This document shows positions 1-10,714 of a DNA stretch of 64,000 nucleotides, one piece after another (position 1 is the stretch's first letter; each line of letters opens with the position of its first letter). Under the pieces are notes generated by a model that did not search any database, was not told the DNA's origin, and was given only the letters and a program-made list of their open reading frames with translations. Origin of the DNA: Epiperipatus broadwayi (lineage: Eukaryota > Onychophora > Udeonychophora > Euonychophora > Peripatidae); contig JAQFVV010000001.1 of assembly GCA_028023455.1 (NCBI GenBank), positions 22,215,401 to 22,279,400 on the forward strand, written 5' to 3'. The translations under genes were made by a program, and so were the position numbers.

Positions 1-998
1 AATTTTCTCTTAGATATTTTTCTTCTATATTTCTTTTAATGAGATTATTTATATAGTTGGTTCAGCAATGATCAATTTTTAACAAGAACTTAACACATGA
101 TTTTAGTATACTTTATACTGTTATACATGGCAAAAAATTTTAAGTTACATGGATTTAACATTAAATTTCCAATCTGAGTTGACTGCTGAACTACTGTACT
201 GAATTCTATTGTCTGCCTTTTTGTTTTTTAAAAAACTGATATCAATCTTCCATCCAATCACATGACTGCCTCAGAAATTACTGCATTAACTCTATTCACT
301 TTTCTTAGTGATGACTTTGTTAAACTTCAAATTTTTATGCATCAAATTTACATTTATCTTATAACTTCAGAAATTTCACATTATTAGATATATGTATTGG
401 GAAATAAAACTAATTTTTAAAAACTTTATTCTACAAATTTTAAAAAAATAGTAAATTGCATTATCAACATTGACTGCTAAAAAGTGCACATTATTTGTCT
501 TTCATATGTAATGCTGATAAATATTTGAAATTGAAGAAAAACAGACTTATTCTAAATTAATTTTTAAATTGTAACATTTTTATTCAGACTACTCAAAACT
601 AACAAAATTCAATTAAAAATGTAAAATATTTATAGTTTTTATAAAATGGCAAATGTAATTCTGTAGGAGTTTTTACATATTTTTTATTAGCCAATCAAAT
701 TATGATTGTAATTTGATTTTTGTCTTGAAGTATCTTCTAAAATAGCAATATTTTGTGCAAGAAATCAATTATAAGTAAAAAACAATTACATGAAATATAT
801 ATTTATATTCAAATCAAAACAAAAATAATTCTGTAACAGGTTATATATATATATATTTCTTCAACTTATTGCAAATTACTAATATAACATGATTTTTTTG
901 TCTTAAAAATAATTAAAATTTGAACCTAATTACATTATTCTTCTAAAATAATAAATATAGCAATTTTTTGTGCAAGAAATCAATAATTGATATAAGTT
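1..998. other. AT-rich sequence without a recognised gene
   Basis: I see no coding region, RNA gene or named element here. Positions 755-825 and 1186-1250 share a diverged motif (AAGAAATCAAT... followed about 30 bases on by GAAATATATRTTT), so part of this stretch belongs to a local duplication around the hairpin at 999-1162. Confidence 0.5.
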
Positions 999-1162
999 CT
1001 GAATAAGAAAAGCTTAAGAATAAAAGTATTATAGTATGGTGATCATCTTTCAATATCTTAACCCTGATATACTCATTGTTATGAGTGTGATATCAGGGTT
1101 ATGATATTGAAAGACGTTCAGCATACTATAATAAAACTTATTCTTAAGCTTTTCTTATTCAG
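999..1162. repeat. Palindromic foldback (MITE-like hairpin)
   Basis: The left arm begins CTGAATAAGAAAAGCTTAAG and the right arm ends with its exact reverse complement. The arms stay complementary inward through AGTATTATAGTATG, CTTTCAATATC and AACCCTGATAT, leaving a short loop near 1073-1090. It has no coding capacity. The 14-base word AGAAATCAATAATT lies on both sides (about 974 and 1187), which fits a duplicated target or an insertion into an older repeat. It looks like a non-autonomous DNA transposon of the foldback type; the superfamily is unknown. Confidence 0.75.
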
Positions 1163-1600
1163 CATTAAGTAAACCAATATATTACAGAAGAAATCAATAA
1201 TTAAAAAAAGGTACCAGAAATATATGTTTTTATTATTGAAATCAAAATGACAAGAGAAACTACCAATTGCTAATGAGGATGAGCTTCAGGCTTGAATGTT
1301 GCTAAAATTGAAATTCCTGGCATCTCTGGACAGTTTTTACAACTAAATCTTCAGTATTATACCTTCTCAGTTTTCCCAGTAGACAGTCAGAAATGAACAT
1401 TATAATGTTAAAGATAACTTCAGGAGCATCACTTAAAAGCCTTTATTGTGGGTAGTAAATGTAAGGGAGTGACAATAAAATAGTCATTTGAAATTCTATT
1501 TATATACTAATTGAAAAATAACTTGATTTCTCTAAGTATAAACATCTTTATCTCATGGTGTTTTTTTGTTTTTTTTTTTTTTAAATTCTGTTTATAATAT
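1163..1600. other. Unassigned flank of the Tigger element
   Basis: Non-coding sequence with a slightly GC-richer patch at 1265-1450 (for example GGATGAGCTTCAGGCTTGAA) that I cannot assign, followed by a T-rich run up to the Tigger end at 1601. Confidence 0.4.
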
Positions 1601-2290
1601 TACAGTGAACCCATGAATTACGCTGTGTCTATTTACACTACTTCAGTTAAACATTATTTTAAAAAAAATATAAACAAACAGAAACATCTTTGAAGTTTGT
1701 AAATTTGTTAAATTTTATGAATCTTATTTATGCTGGCGGTCATTTTTTTTATAGCTAAATATTCTCAAACATAATTTTTTTTAAATCATATTTTTTATGA
1801 TTTAAATAGAATTGATTAGCATGTTGATAAAACTTTCTGTACAGATTTTTTTTCCAAAAAAAGTTCTATGTACAGTATGTAATAGCATATCTTCAGTAAA
1901 ATATAATGTAATACAATGAATGATAAATCTAAAAAAAGCTGTAATTTCATTAAATGACAAAATAGATATCTATCGATTTATTAAAAAATGTCATTTTCTG
2001 AAATTGGCCATATATTTCAAATGAATAAGTATTGGTCAGAGAAATTGTAAAAAGAAACAAAGTTGTGCCTCTAAAGTAACTGAAATTGTAACTAAAGTAA
2101 GAGAATTTTTTTATTAAAATAGAAAAAAGCTTTAAATCTATAGTTAAATAATGAATTGTAAGAATTTACTGGTTAATGATCTTGTATTGCATCAGAAAGC
2201 TTTAAGCCTTTATGAAGAATTTAGCTGAAAATCTGAATTAACTTAATTCCAAACTATATATTGCAAATAAATGATAACTCTAGCTTCCAA
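1601..2290 (+). mobile_element. Tigger/pogo-like DNA transposon, 5' part, decayed
   Basis: A TA followed by CAGTGAACCCATGAATTACG (1603 on) looks like the terminal inverted repeat of a Tigger-type element at a TA target. About 380 bases downstream the plus strand reads, through stops, as the DNA-binding part of a Tigger transposase: CASKVTEIVTKVREFF around 2079-2117, then LVNDLVLHQKALSLYEEFS around 2170-2226, which matches the CENP-B-type helix-turn-helix region of the family. The reading frame is broken by at least three stops. The rest of the transposase resumes at about 4520, beyond the inserted LINE. I did not find the distal inverted repeat. Confidence 0.65.
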
Positions 2291-4519
2291 AACCATTACA
2301 GTCTTACAACTATTAAAGGTGGACACTGGACTCCAAGGGAAATAATGTCATTCCCACATCAGTAACATACCCTGGAATCTACATGCTGCAAAAAATCTAT
2401 GAATATTTTATGGTAAAATTACACAGTGATGCTCCATTCAATGAAACAATCCCAGTGAGAGGGATGGGACATCCTAAATAAAATCCCTCCCAGATAAAGC
2501 ACATCCAGGTCCTCATGCAATCTCCAGATACATAATTTTTCATTTAAGTAAATTCTCAGTACCCATCATCCTTAACATGATTAACCTGTTATCAAATGGA
2601 CCCCAATCTGTTGAAAAATCTCTATCCAATCTTCATGGTACCATTTTTTAAAAAATGCATGTTACCTTGCCAGCTTTCCAATCTCAGACTCGTCTCTATG
2701 ACTCCATTATTAATCAAAGTCATAGATCAAACATCAAAGATAAAATCCAAAATCGAATTTATCTTCATATTTTACAATCTCAATTTGCCAGAAAAGGAGC
2801 ATCAACTGGTGTGCCATCTGCCAATTTAAACTACTCCTTGATCACATCAAAAGGAAAAGGAGGTCATGTCCAGTAGTGGTGCAATTAGACATCTCTGCAG
2901 CTTTCGATTCACCCCTGAACCCTGTTAAGTGTGCTAAATGATTACTCAGTTCCGGATGCATACATTCAGCTCATCAGAAACCTGTACAACAAAAAAATCT
3001 TTGTCACTCTGGATGGTAGGATTGTGTGTGGATTTATGCCCTCAAACTCCATCCCACAAGGTTCCCCCCTTAGTGCTCTTCTCTTTATCTTGTATTTAAA
3101 TCCGCTTCTGTGAGAGATTGAGGAGAGGCTCCTGGGGGGTTTTGTCCCCGAAATTCAAAAAATAATATCCCATATTTCTTATATGGACAATATAATAGTA
3201 TTTCTTCCATCAGAAAAATATATTCACAAATTGTAGCAATTCTCAAAAAATATACAGAGCATTATGGACTTGGTATTAATCTGAATAAATCCTCAACCTG
3301 GAAACTTCTGACAGGTCATAAGATAACATTGTTTCACAGCTGATTCCCAATCTCAGAATCCTCTCCTCCAATGAGGAAAAAATACAAGATTCAATATTAT
3401 TTACCACCCACAAAATAACAAGTTCACTCTCCAGAGTGTATTTATCTATCCATGCTAAAGCTGTGTTGTTGAACATGTTAATATATCTCAGGATCAATTA
3501 TTTTCTTCCTAGAATTCAATTTATCGAAAGATTTCAAAGGAAAATTAGAGCCCTATGTTCTTACCTATTTTAGCGGAGAAAGATGATCGCCATCATTATG
3601 AAATACATGCAAAAACCAATTACCCACAATGGGGTGTCCTTACACTCCATTGCCACATTTTCTTACCAACAAGCCTTCAACACATTATAAAGACTTAGCA
3701 TTTAGAAAACATCATCCCCATTGTTTCCACTGACCATCCTCTGTCTAGGAAATGTTCATGGATTCAACTATTAACATCACAAGTTGGCTACCACACTTAA
3801 ATTTCAAATCACATTTTCATGCAAAAGATCTACTGGGAGGCCTACAAACAATTAAATCAAAACATAGCAGCCTCACTCAGTATTCTACAAATGACAAACA
3901 AAAAAATCACCAAATACCAAAACTGGAATGAATCTTGAATCCAAGTTCCTTGATTTTATTATCAAGTTAAACATAGAAATCCTCCCCACTAATCACTTTA
4001 TTGCTTATAAAAGAAGATATGTGAACATAGACCAAAACTGTCAGCTTTGCCTAAAAGGTGAAGAGACCACAATTCATGCCTTATTTCAATGTGAAAGACT
4101 ACAAATTCTCATAAACTTTATCAAATCCATTTCTAAAGCCAATGGTCACCAGATGTATACTTATGTGGAAAGTATGGGGAGAAGCTTCTTTCCCTCAATA
4201 AGGATTACAATATTTCTATTGTATAATATTTGTTTGATGAGATGTAAACTGACATTTAATCAACCAATAGAAAACCCTATTAATTTGCTTCCAAATATTA
4301 TCAGGAGAATGAAACAGACAAAGCCCTGGCTCCTCTTAACATTCACACAGCAACAAGGAGTCTTTTCATACTATCCACTGACTGCTAACCTTGGATAGGG
4401 AATGCTCTGCAGACTGTTACCACATCTTGCCCATATGATCAAACCTTATGTTAATCACTATTATGTTTCACTGTTGTAATCACAAGTCTTAATAAAGTTC
4501 TCTGTTTTGTTTTTTTTAA
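2291..4519 (+). mobile_element. 5'-truncated LINE (L1/Tx1-like), decayed
   Basis: Non-LTR retrotransposon fragment holding the reverse transcriptase part of ORF2 and the 3' end. Its 3' end carries an AATAAA signal (about 4490) and a T-rich run, then joins the middle of the Tigger transposase with no spacer. The left edge is set where Tigger homology stops (about 2290) and is approximate. The C-terminal zinc-binding motif and the RT motif order suggest the L1/Tx1 group, but I could not run a phylogeny. It inserted into the Tigger element and so is younger than it. Confidence 0.75.
2440..4398 (+). pseudogene. LINE ORF2 reverse transcriptase, C-terminal half
   Basis: This encoded the enzyme that copies LINE RNA at the nicked target. 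Motifs in order: PDKAHPGPHAISR (about 2490, the usual K-A-P-G-P-D motif), LDISAAFDS (about 2886, RT box A with its catalytic Asp kept), IPQGSPLSALLFILYLNPLL (3052-3110), and SYMDNIIVFL (about 3178-3208), where the usual Y-A-D-D has become Y-M-D-N, losing one catalytic Asp. The last open segment (3928-4398) ends with a CxxC...HxxxxC zinc-knuckle-like motif, CQLCLKGEETTIHALFQC, typical of the C-terminus of L1/Tx1 ORF2. Several stops and frame changes separate the pieces, so no functional protein can be made. The endonuclease domain is absent because of 5' truncation. Confidence 0.8.
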
Positions 4520-4757
4520 AATTATTAATGCAACTGGTGAAGCTGCTGCTACATTTTCATTACAACTTATAAAAACTATTGAAGACAAACATGTCGAAAA
4601 TATATTTAATTTTGATGAAACAATTGTGAATGATTGGACCTATACAGATTATAAATTAAATATGCTTTCTCAATTTACTATTAATACTACTGTGTTTTAA
4701 AAATTTTGTTTATATTATAATCTTTATATATACATACACAAAATATCTGGTATATAT
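4520..4757 (+). pseudogene. Tigger transposase fragment with first catalytic Asp
   Basis: From about 4520 the plus strand reads INATGEAAATFSLQLIKTI and then HVENIFNFDETIVN, ending at a stop near 4700. This matches the part of Tigger/jerky DDE transposases that leads into the first catalytic Asp (family pattern I-F-N-x-D-E-T). It continues the coding region interrupted at about 2290, so the two pieces were one gene before the LINE inserted. It is cut on the right by the LTR at 4758, and no further Tigger sequence is recognised beyond that LTR. Confidence 0.7.
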
Positions 4758-6720
4758 TGTAACGAGCATAGATGTTCGTTACATTGTTTTTTTTTTTTTT
4801 AATTCATTAAACATGAAAGTAAATTAAAAAGTTCGCATTTAAAAATTTTCTTTAAGAATTAAAAATTGAAATTAAATATCATCTTAAACTCTTATATATT
4901 AATTAAATCGCACAGATAATGAAAAATTATTAAAATAAAACTTTATTAAAGAAAAAGTATTTTAAAACTAAATTTTAAAAAGATTTGGAGATGAAATTAT
5001 ATCTTTAAATTTATCTTTAAATATATTTTTGATTTGGAAAACAGGTTAATTAATCAGAAATGGAAATGATTGTTAATTAGTTAAATGTAAACAGCCTTCC
5101 ATTTAAATGTAAAAACACCTCAGATAAGAAAACAATAGAAACTGTTAGCAAATAAGAAGAAATCCCTATGGAATCGGACCAAGCGAAAGGACCATCCATC
5201 AGTGACGAATGTAAATTCAATCCTTCACATAATATAAAAGGAAAATTTGGAAATTATTAATCAGTGACTGGAAATTGATTATTACGATGTGACTATATGT
5301 AGTAGTACGAGTTGGAGATTGCAGAACGTCAATTCTTTAGCTGTTAAAGAAGGGAAAATGAACTTTGTTTCCTACATTGAGGACCAACTAAATTAAAAAA
5401 CCTCCGAATGAATAAATAAAACAACCTAATGGATACCAATTTTAGACGTTCTATAAAACGATAAGTTGGATTTTAAAATTGTAAGAACTTATATATTCAC
5501 TTGAACAATAAGAACTCTAAATTTTAAAACTTTTAGTAATAATGCAATAGAACCTATCTGACCAAACTAAATTCTTATTAATAATTTATTGGTGTATTTT
5601 TTCTTATTTATTTTGTAAAATCATTTCCATTTATTTATTTTTTGTTCTTTAAGTTTTATTATGATTGTTTTTTCCATTAAATTAATTATAAAAATGTTAA
5701 ACTTAAGTCCTAATGTGTATAGATTTGTAAAGTTATATTAGGGGAGGGTAATCTTAGGTTATTTATGTGTGTGAGATTGGCAATGGATTGATATATTGTG
5801 TGTTAGTAGATGTAATGGAGACCTACTCAGAATCGTTATATATACGCGCACCACCCGTTTGCCTATGAAGGAATATAAGACGGGGTTCTTCTTGGGTTTT
5901 TTTTTATTTTTTCTAGATAGATTAACCTTCTGATTGGGCTGTTTTCTTAATTTTTTGGCCTTTTCGATTACTTAATACATCATAATCAGATGGATTGATG
6001 CTTTTTTAGCCTAGGTTATAGGAATTTTCTAGTAGTATTCATACTCTTAAATAAAAATGCATTAAACTTAAGTTGTTATAGACACTTGATGGATTGTTTA
6101 TGTAACTTGTTTTCATATTTGTCATATATAGTTCGATAAATAATGATACCTTACGTGAGTATCTAGATGTATTATTCGTGTCTTTTATTGGTGACAAAAT
6201 TTATAATAAAAATATTTGGTTTTAAGAAATTTCCTTCCAATTGTCAGTATCAATATTTTGTATTTGTCTTTATTTTACTTTGAAAGTTTTTGACGTGAAA
6301 TCTATGTAACACTATATTCAACATTATAAACAACTTCCTAAATTACTGTGGACTTAATTAAAATGTAAAATTAGAAGTAATAGTAATTAAAGGTATTAAG
6401 TCAAAAATCAAAGTTAAAAAATAAGTTAAATGTTAAAATGTAAACCTAAAATAAAAATTTAAACTTATATAATGTGCTAAATAATTTGTTGCTAATACTG
6501 GCGTGGCTTATTTTATTTATTTTAATGTTGAAACTAATTAGATAAGATCTTATATTTTTAACTCTGCTATTCCACTGAGCTGTGACCGGAACAAAATTTT
6601 AAAAAAAATTTTTTTTTTTGACTTACTATCTGCCTACTTTATAAATTTTTCTAGGTTCAAATGCCTAGATGGCGCCCCGTAATGCAGATGACGTTAAGTC
6701 ACATTCTCCGGATCGTTACA
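4758..6720. mobile_element. Solo LTR (family A), 1963 bp
   Basis: The block begins TGTAACGAGCATAGATG and ends CCGGATCGTTACA, giving TG...CA ends and an exact 8-base inverted end (TGTAACGA/TCGTTACA). ATAT occurs on both sides (4754-4757 and 6721-6724), as a 4-bp target duplication; support is limited because the right flank is an AT repeat. It has no long reading frame and is richer in CG than its surroundings. Inside lies a TATA-like stretch followed by CGCGCACCACCC (about 5840-5860), a possible promoter region. Orientation is not established. A Ty3/gypsy or related source is an inference. Confidence 0.55.
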
Positions 6721-9700
6721 ATATATATATGCATGTGAAAAGTACAGCTATTATATACAATATATGTTTACAAAAGGGAGGCTTTGAACAAAATATAAGT
6801 TAATTCTCAACTACATAGGAATTGAAAAATAACTTTCAATTTCTTCAGTGTTAAAGAATTTAATCTCTTCTTGGTTTTTATTTTTTTGAAAAATCAAATA
6901 TTCTCTTTATACTCCAGATCCTAATCCCTTTATTTATTTATTTTTTTCAAAATATATATATATGAACCACACACAAAAACAAAAAATCCTTTTTTTCTAA
7001 GTATTATATCAGAATTTTGTCACATATTTCATATATTTAAGTCTTTCAATGGGTTTAATTTAGCAAAATTCCAATTTAAGAACTAGGTTATCCTACAGCT
7101 AATGTAAGAAAAAATAATTCAAATGAAAGCTTACAAGATAATTAGACCTTTTGTTATCCACTTTTAAATTATCAAGTTGTAAATCGATGTTCTTGATAAT
7201 ATCTTAATTACATGTTATGAAGTGTTTACAAAAACAGTTTGCACCAAGAATTGCCAGTTTTATCAATGCAAAAGTCTTATATGAGACCATTGATTTAAAT
7301 CCAGGACTTCAATTCTGATTTTTCTTTCTGTCATATGAATTGCAATTTCTGGTTCTACAACAAAAAATTTAATCTGATATTGGTTTGAATTCTAAGGATA
7401 TTCAGTTAATTATTTTCAGGATAAATTCAATTAACAAGTAAATTATATTTATTTATGAAGGTGATTTTTCATAGTATTAGTGTAAGTTTTGATAGAATTT
7501 AAGAATTGGGATTGATACAGCATCGGGTTATAGATGCTCGTTTATATATATAATACACGAATAGAGTTGTTTAATACATCATCTCACTAAACTATTCACT
7601 GGAAAATTATCGTATTAATAATTATAATAAGAATGATATGATAAACTCTAGCCTGATAAATGGTTACTAATAATTAGTGTTTTATAAGCGATATCAAAGT
7701 CGTGAGTACAGAAAATTTGATACATGTAAATTAAATTGTAATAATTAAAATTTACTATTGGTAAGTCCTCTTCGGAGTGATTTTTTTTTTATTGATAATT
7801 AAAATATTTCTGCAGACACAGTAGATAATTAAAAAAATTTCCACGTTAAAATGTAATAATTAGTTTACAGCATTAACAAATCGTTTTATTAATAGTAAAT
7901 AAGATATTTTAATTAATAATAAAAATAGTTAATTAGAAATAATAAAAAGATAAAGAATTAATAAATGAAAATATAATTATAACTAACAGTTTACAAAATA
8001 TATAATCGTATACTGCCGTGTCCAGCGGCACTCTATTGCCTGCTGGATTGCAAATAGAAATACTACAAATAATTGCTAATTAATGAAGTGGCTCGGCAAG
8101 TACATTTAAGTAACAAGAATTTATTTACAGAGTTATACGAAGATAATCCATCTTGTTTAATATATACATATATGACGATTATATACACATTATAAATAAC
8201 AATAAGGGCCCGAAGGCGTAACAAATAATAATAAGATCAATACGACCTGTTTACAGTTCCTAAGTTTACTTTTGAACGTCCGGAGGTAAACTTCTCCGCA
8301 AGGCTAAATGAAAGAGGGAGCTGACTGGGGCACCCAAGGAAATGGCACAACTGCCTTTCAAGAGCTTCACTTAGCAAGTGTCCTGTCTCGTTCTATTCTA
8401 GCTCTATGTCCCTTTCTCATTGCTTTTTTAGTGTAGACTACCTTGATCCCTGTCCACGTGGTGGTCATGTGTTGAGTTGCACTATTCGATCCCTGATCAG
8501 ATAACGCTATTACCTTGGAATTGTCTATTTTTAAGCAATGGCTTTGTTTACGTTATCTAAATCCTTTGCTTGAATTCATCTAACTTTCTTGATAAGTTAG
8601 ATTATAGTTTTTCCATTAATTAAACTATTAATGCTTTTATAAAATATTGTGAATGCCATTGGCATCCACCACATACATTTAGTTTACCGTTATATCATTT
8701 ATAACACTTATTTTGTGTATATATAAATATACACACACAATTAGAAATCCGTTTAGTTTTCAATTATAATTATTTGACTAAGAAATACGTACTCTGTGTA
8801 TACATAAATATACACACACATTTAGCATATACTATAGATAAATTATTTAGTGTAAGTAAATTTTATATAAAATGCCAAATAAATTAAGACCAGAATGTGA
8901 TATGTGAACGTATTTGTTTCACAGATGGTTTTATCAATGATTATTCTGAACATATTTAACTTTATTTGGCTTTCCTTTTTTTTTCCTGTAATAAGAATGC
9001 CATTGTAGTTTATGAGTGGCTGCTAAGAGTAACAATTTATATAATTCGTAATTAAAAATTTATGATAATATAAAATAATAAAGGTTTTACGAGTTCTTTC
9101 GTGTTGTAGTATTTCTTGTTAGAAAAGAGCTTCGACAATAAAATTAGTCACTTTTGTGAAATAAGAATTGTTTAATTATAGTCAACAACTTTTATTGTAA
9201 ATGTATAATTAATAAGTTCTAAAATCTCATTGATCCTTAAATTATATATTATTCAAGTATTTTCAAATAATTAATTATATAGCCAACAAACTGAAAAATA
9301 AAACCATATATTTTAAACTTTGTATAAATTGTACATACAATATTTATTTTTATTTATGGCCTGGTGATCTTTAATTTTAATCAATAAACTGATAATGAAT
9401 TAGAATTATTTATATATCTTGTACTGTAGCTGATTGTTTACTTATATTGCAAACAAGCCTGTCTAGTTATATATTCAGTCTTTGCTTATCAACAAGTATC
9501 CACACGCAGAGATGCAAGAATATTTGAAAGAAACTGATTGATTCTACCAATTCTCTTTGTGTAAATGAACATATATATGTAAAGTGCTTATTACTATCGG
9601 TGGTATAACATCCACAAATAATCATTGCCCTGCAGATGTATTTTCAAGTTTTTAGATTGATTTAATGGAGGAATAGCAAGCTGCCAATACAGTCATAGAG

Positions 9701-10610
9701 ATTGTTCACAAAATACATGCATAGTGAGAGAGGGGGTTTAAGTTTCTTCACTGATGGATCCGTAGCAATTGAGAAGAGAGCCACATTGAAAAACAATCTT
9801 GAAAATATATCTTCTTGTGTATAAAATGTAAATTTATTTCTGAATTAATAGGAAAATTTCAGGTAAGTAAATAAGTCTTTTGCATGGTAAAGACATCTTC
9901 ATCATCCTCCAATAAGAAATAGTGAAGTAGAAGACACTACTCATCAGTCTTTCTAATTGCTGGATCATTAGGTTTTGACTATTTTTCACCTTGTGTTTAC
10001 TTTATAGTTAAGAATAGCTAGTACCAATTTATTAATTCAAGTAATAATTGATTAATTAGACTACAGCTACCTGGAAAAAAAAAAAACCAATTAAAACGTT
10101 TAAATTTTAACCTATGTCATAGAAATGATGGGCAGATTTACTATGACTTTATTATAATATTCATATATCCTGAAATATATTTTTTTATAATTTTAAATTA
10201 TCAATATATATTTGTGGGTGCATTCTATTTTTTCATGGTTTCCCGTTAAATAATTGGCAGAAGACATTTACTTTGCAGTGAGCTATTAACAACTGTTTTA
10301 TTTTTATTATTAATACTTATCATCTGTTTAATGATATTATAGACACTTCAATTCAGGAAGTATTATCCTGGTCAAACACATCTACCCATTCAATAAATGG
10401 TTATCTTTTTTTCTAATACCATTTATTGTCCATTGATTACTCTTACTTACAAAGTTAACTCTGATGTAAAGTTATATACATAAAAGGTTGTTTCAGGAAG
10501 ATTATGCTAAAATAAAAATTATTACATAAATGTATGTGTACACATACATGGACGTTTATATATCAATAGTAATGATTGTATTTGGTGTGTTCTATTTTAG
10601 CCTTTTTATA
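6721..10610. other. No recognised gene; CpG-richer block at 7.5-8.7 kb
   Basis: Mostly AT-rich non-coding sequence. The stretch 7500-8700 differs in base composition, with words such as CCAGCGGCACTC, GGGCCCGAAGGCG and GAACGTCCGGAGG. It resembles the GC-richer parts of the LTRs elsewhere in the window, but I found no partner copy, ends or TSD. A short repeat GTRTAYATAAATATACACACACA occurs at about 8716 and 8797. Confidence 0.45.
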
Positions 10611-10714
10611 TGAATTAATAATGGCTATTAGAATAGAGTCAAATTATATGTTATTAATAAAATGAATTAATAATGGCTATTAGAATAGAGTCAAATTATA
10701 TGTTATTAATAAAA
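10611..10714. repeat. Exact 52-bp tandem duplication
   Basis: The 52-base unit starting TGAATTAATAATGGCTATTA occurs twice head to tail with no difference that I can see (second copy from 10663). The identity suggests a recent duplication. No function is evident. Confidence 0.9.
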
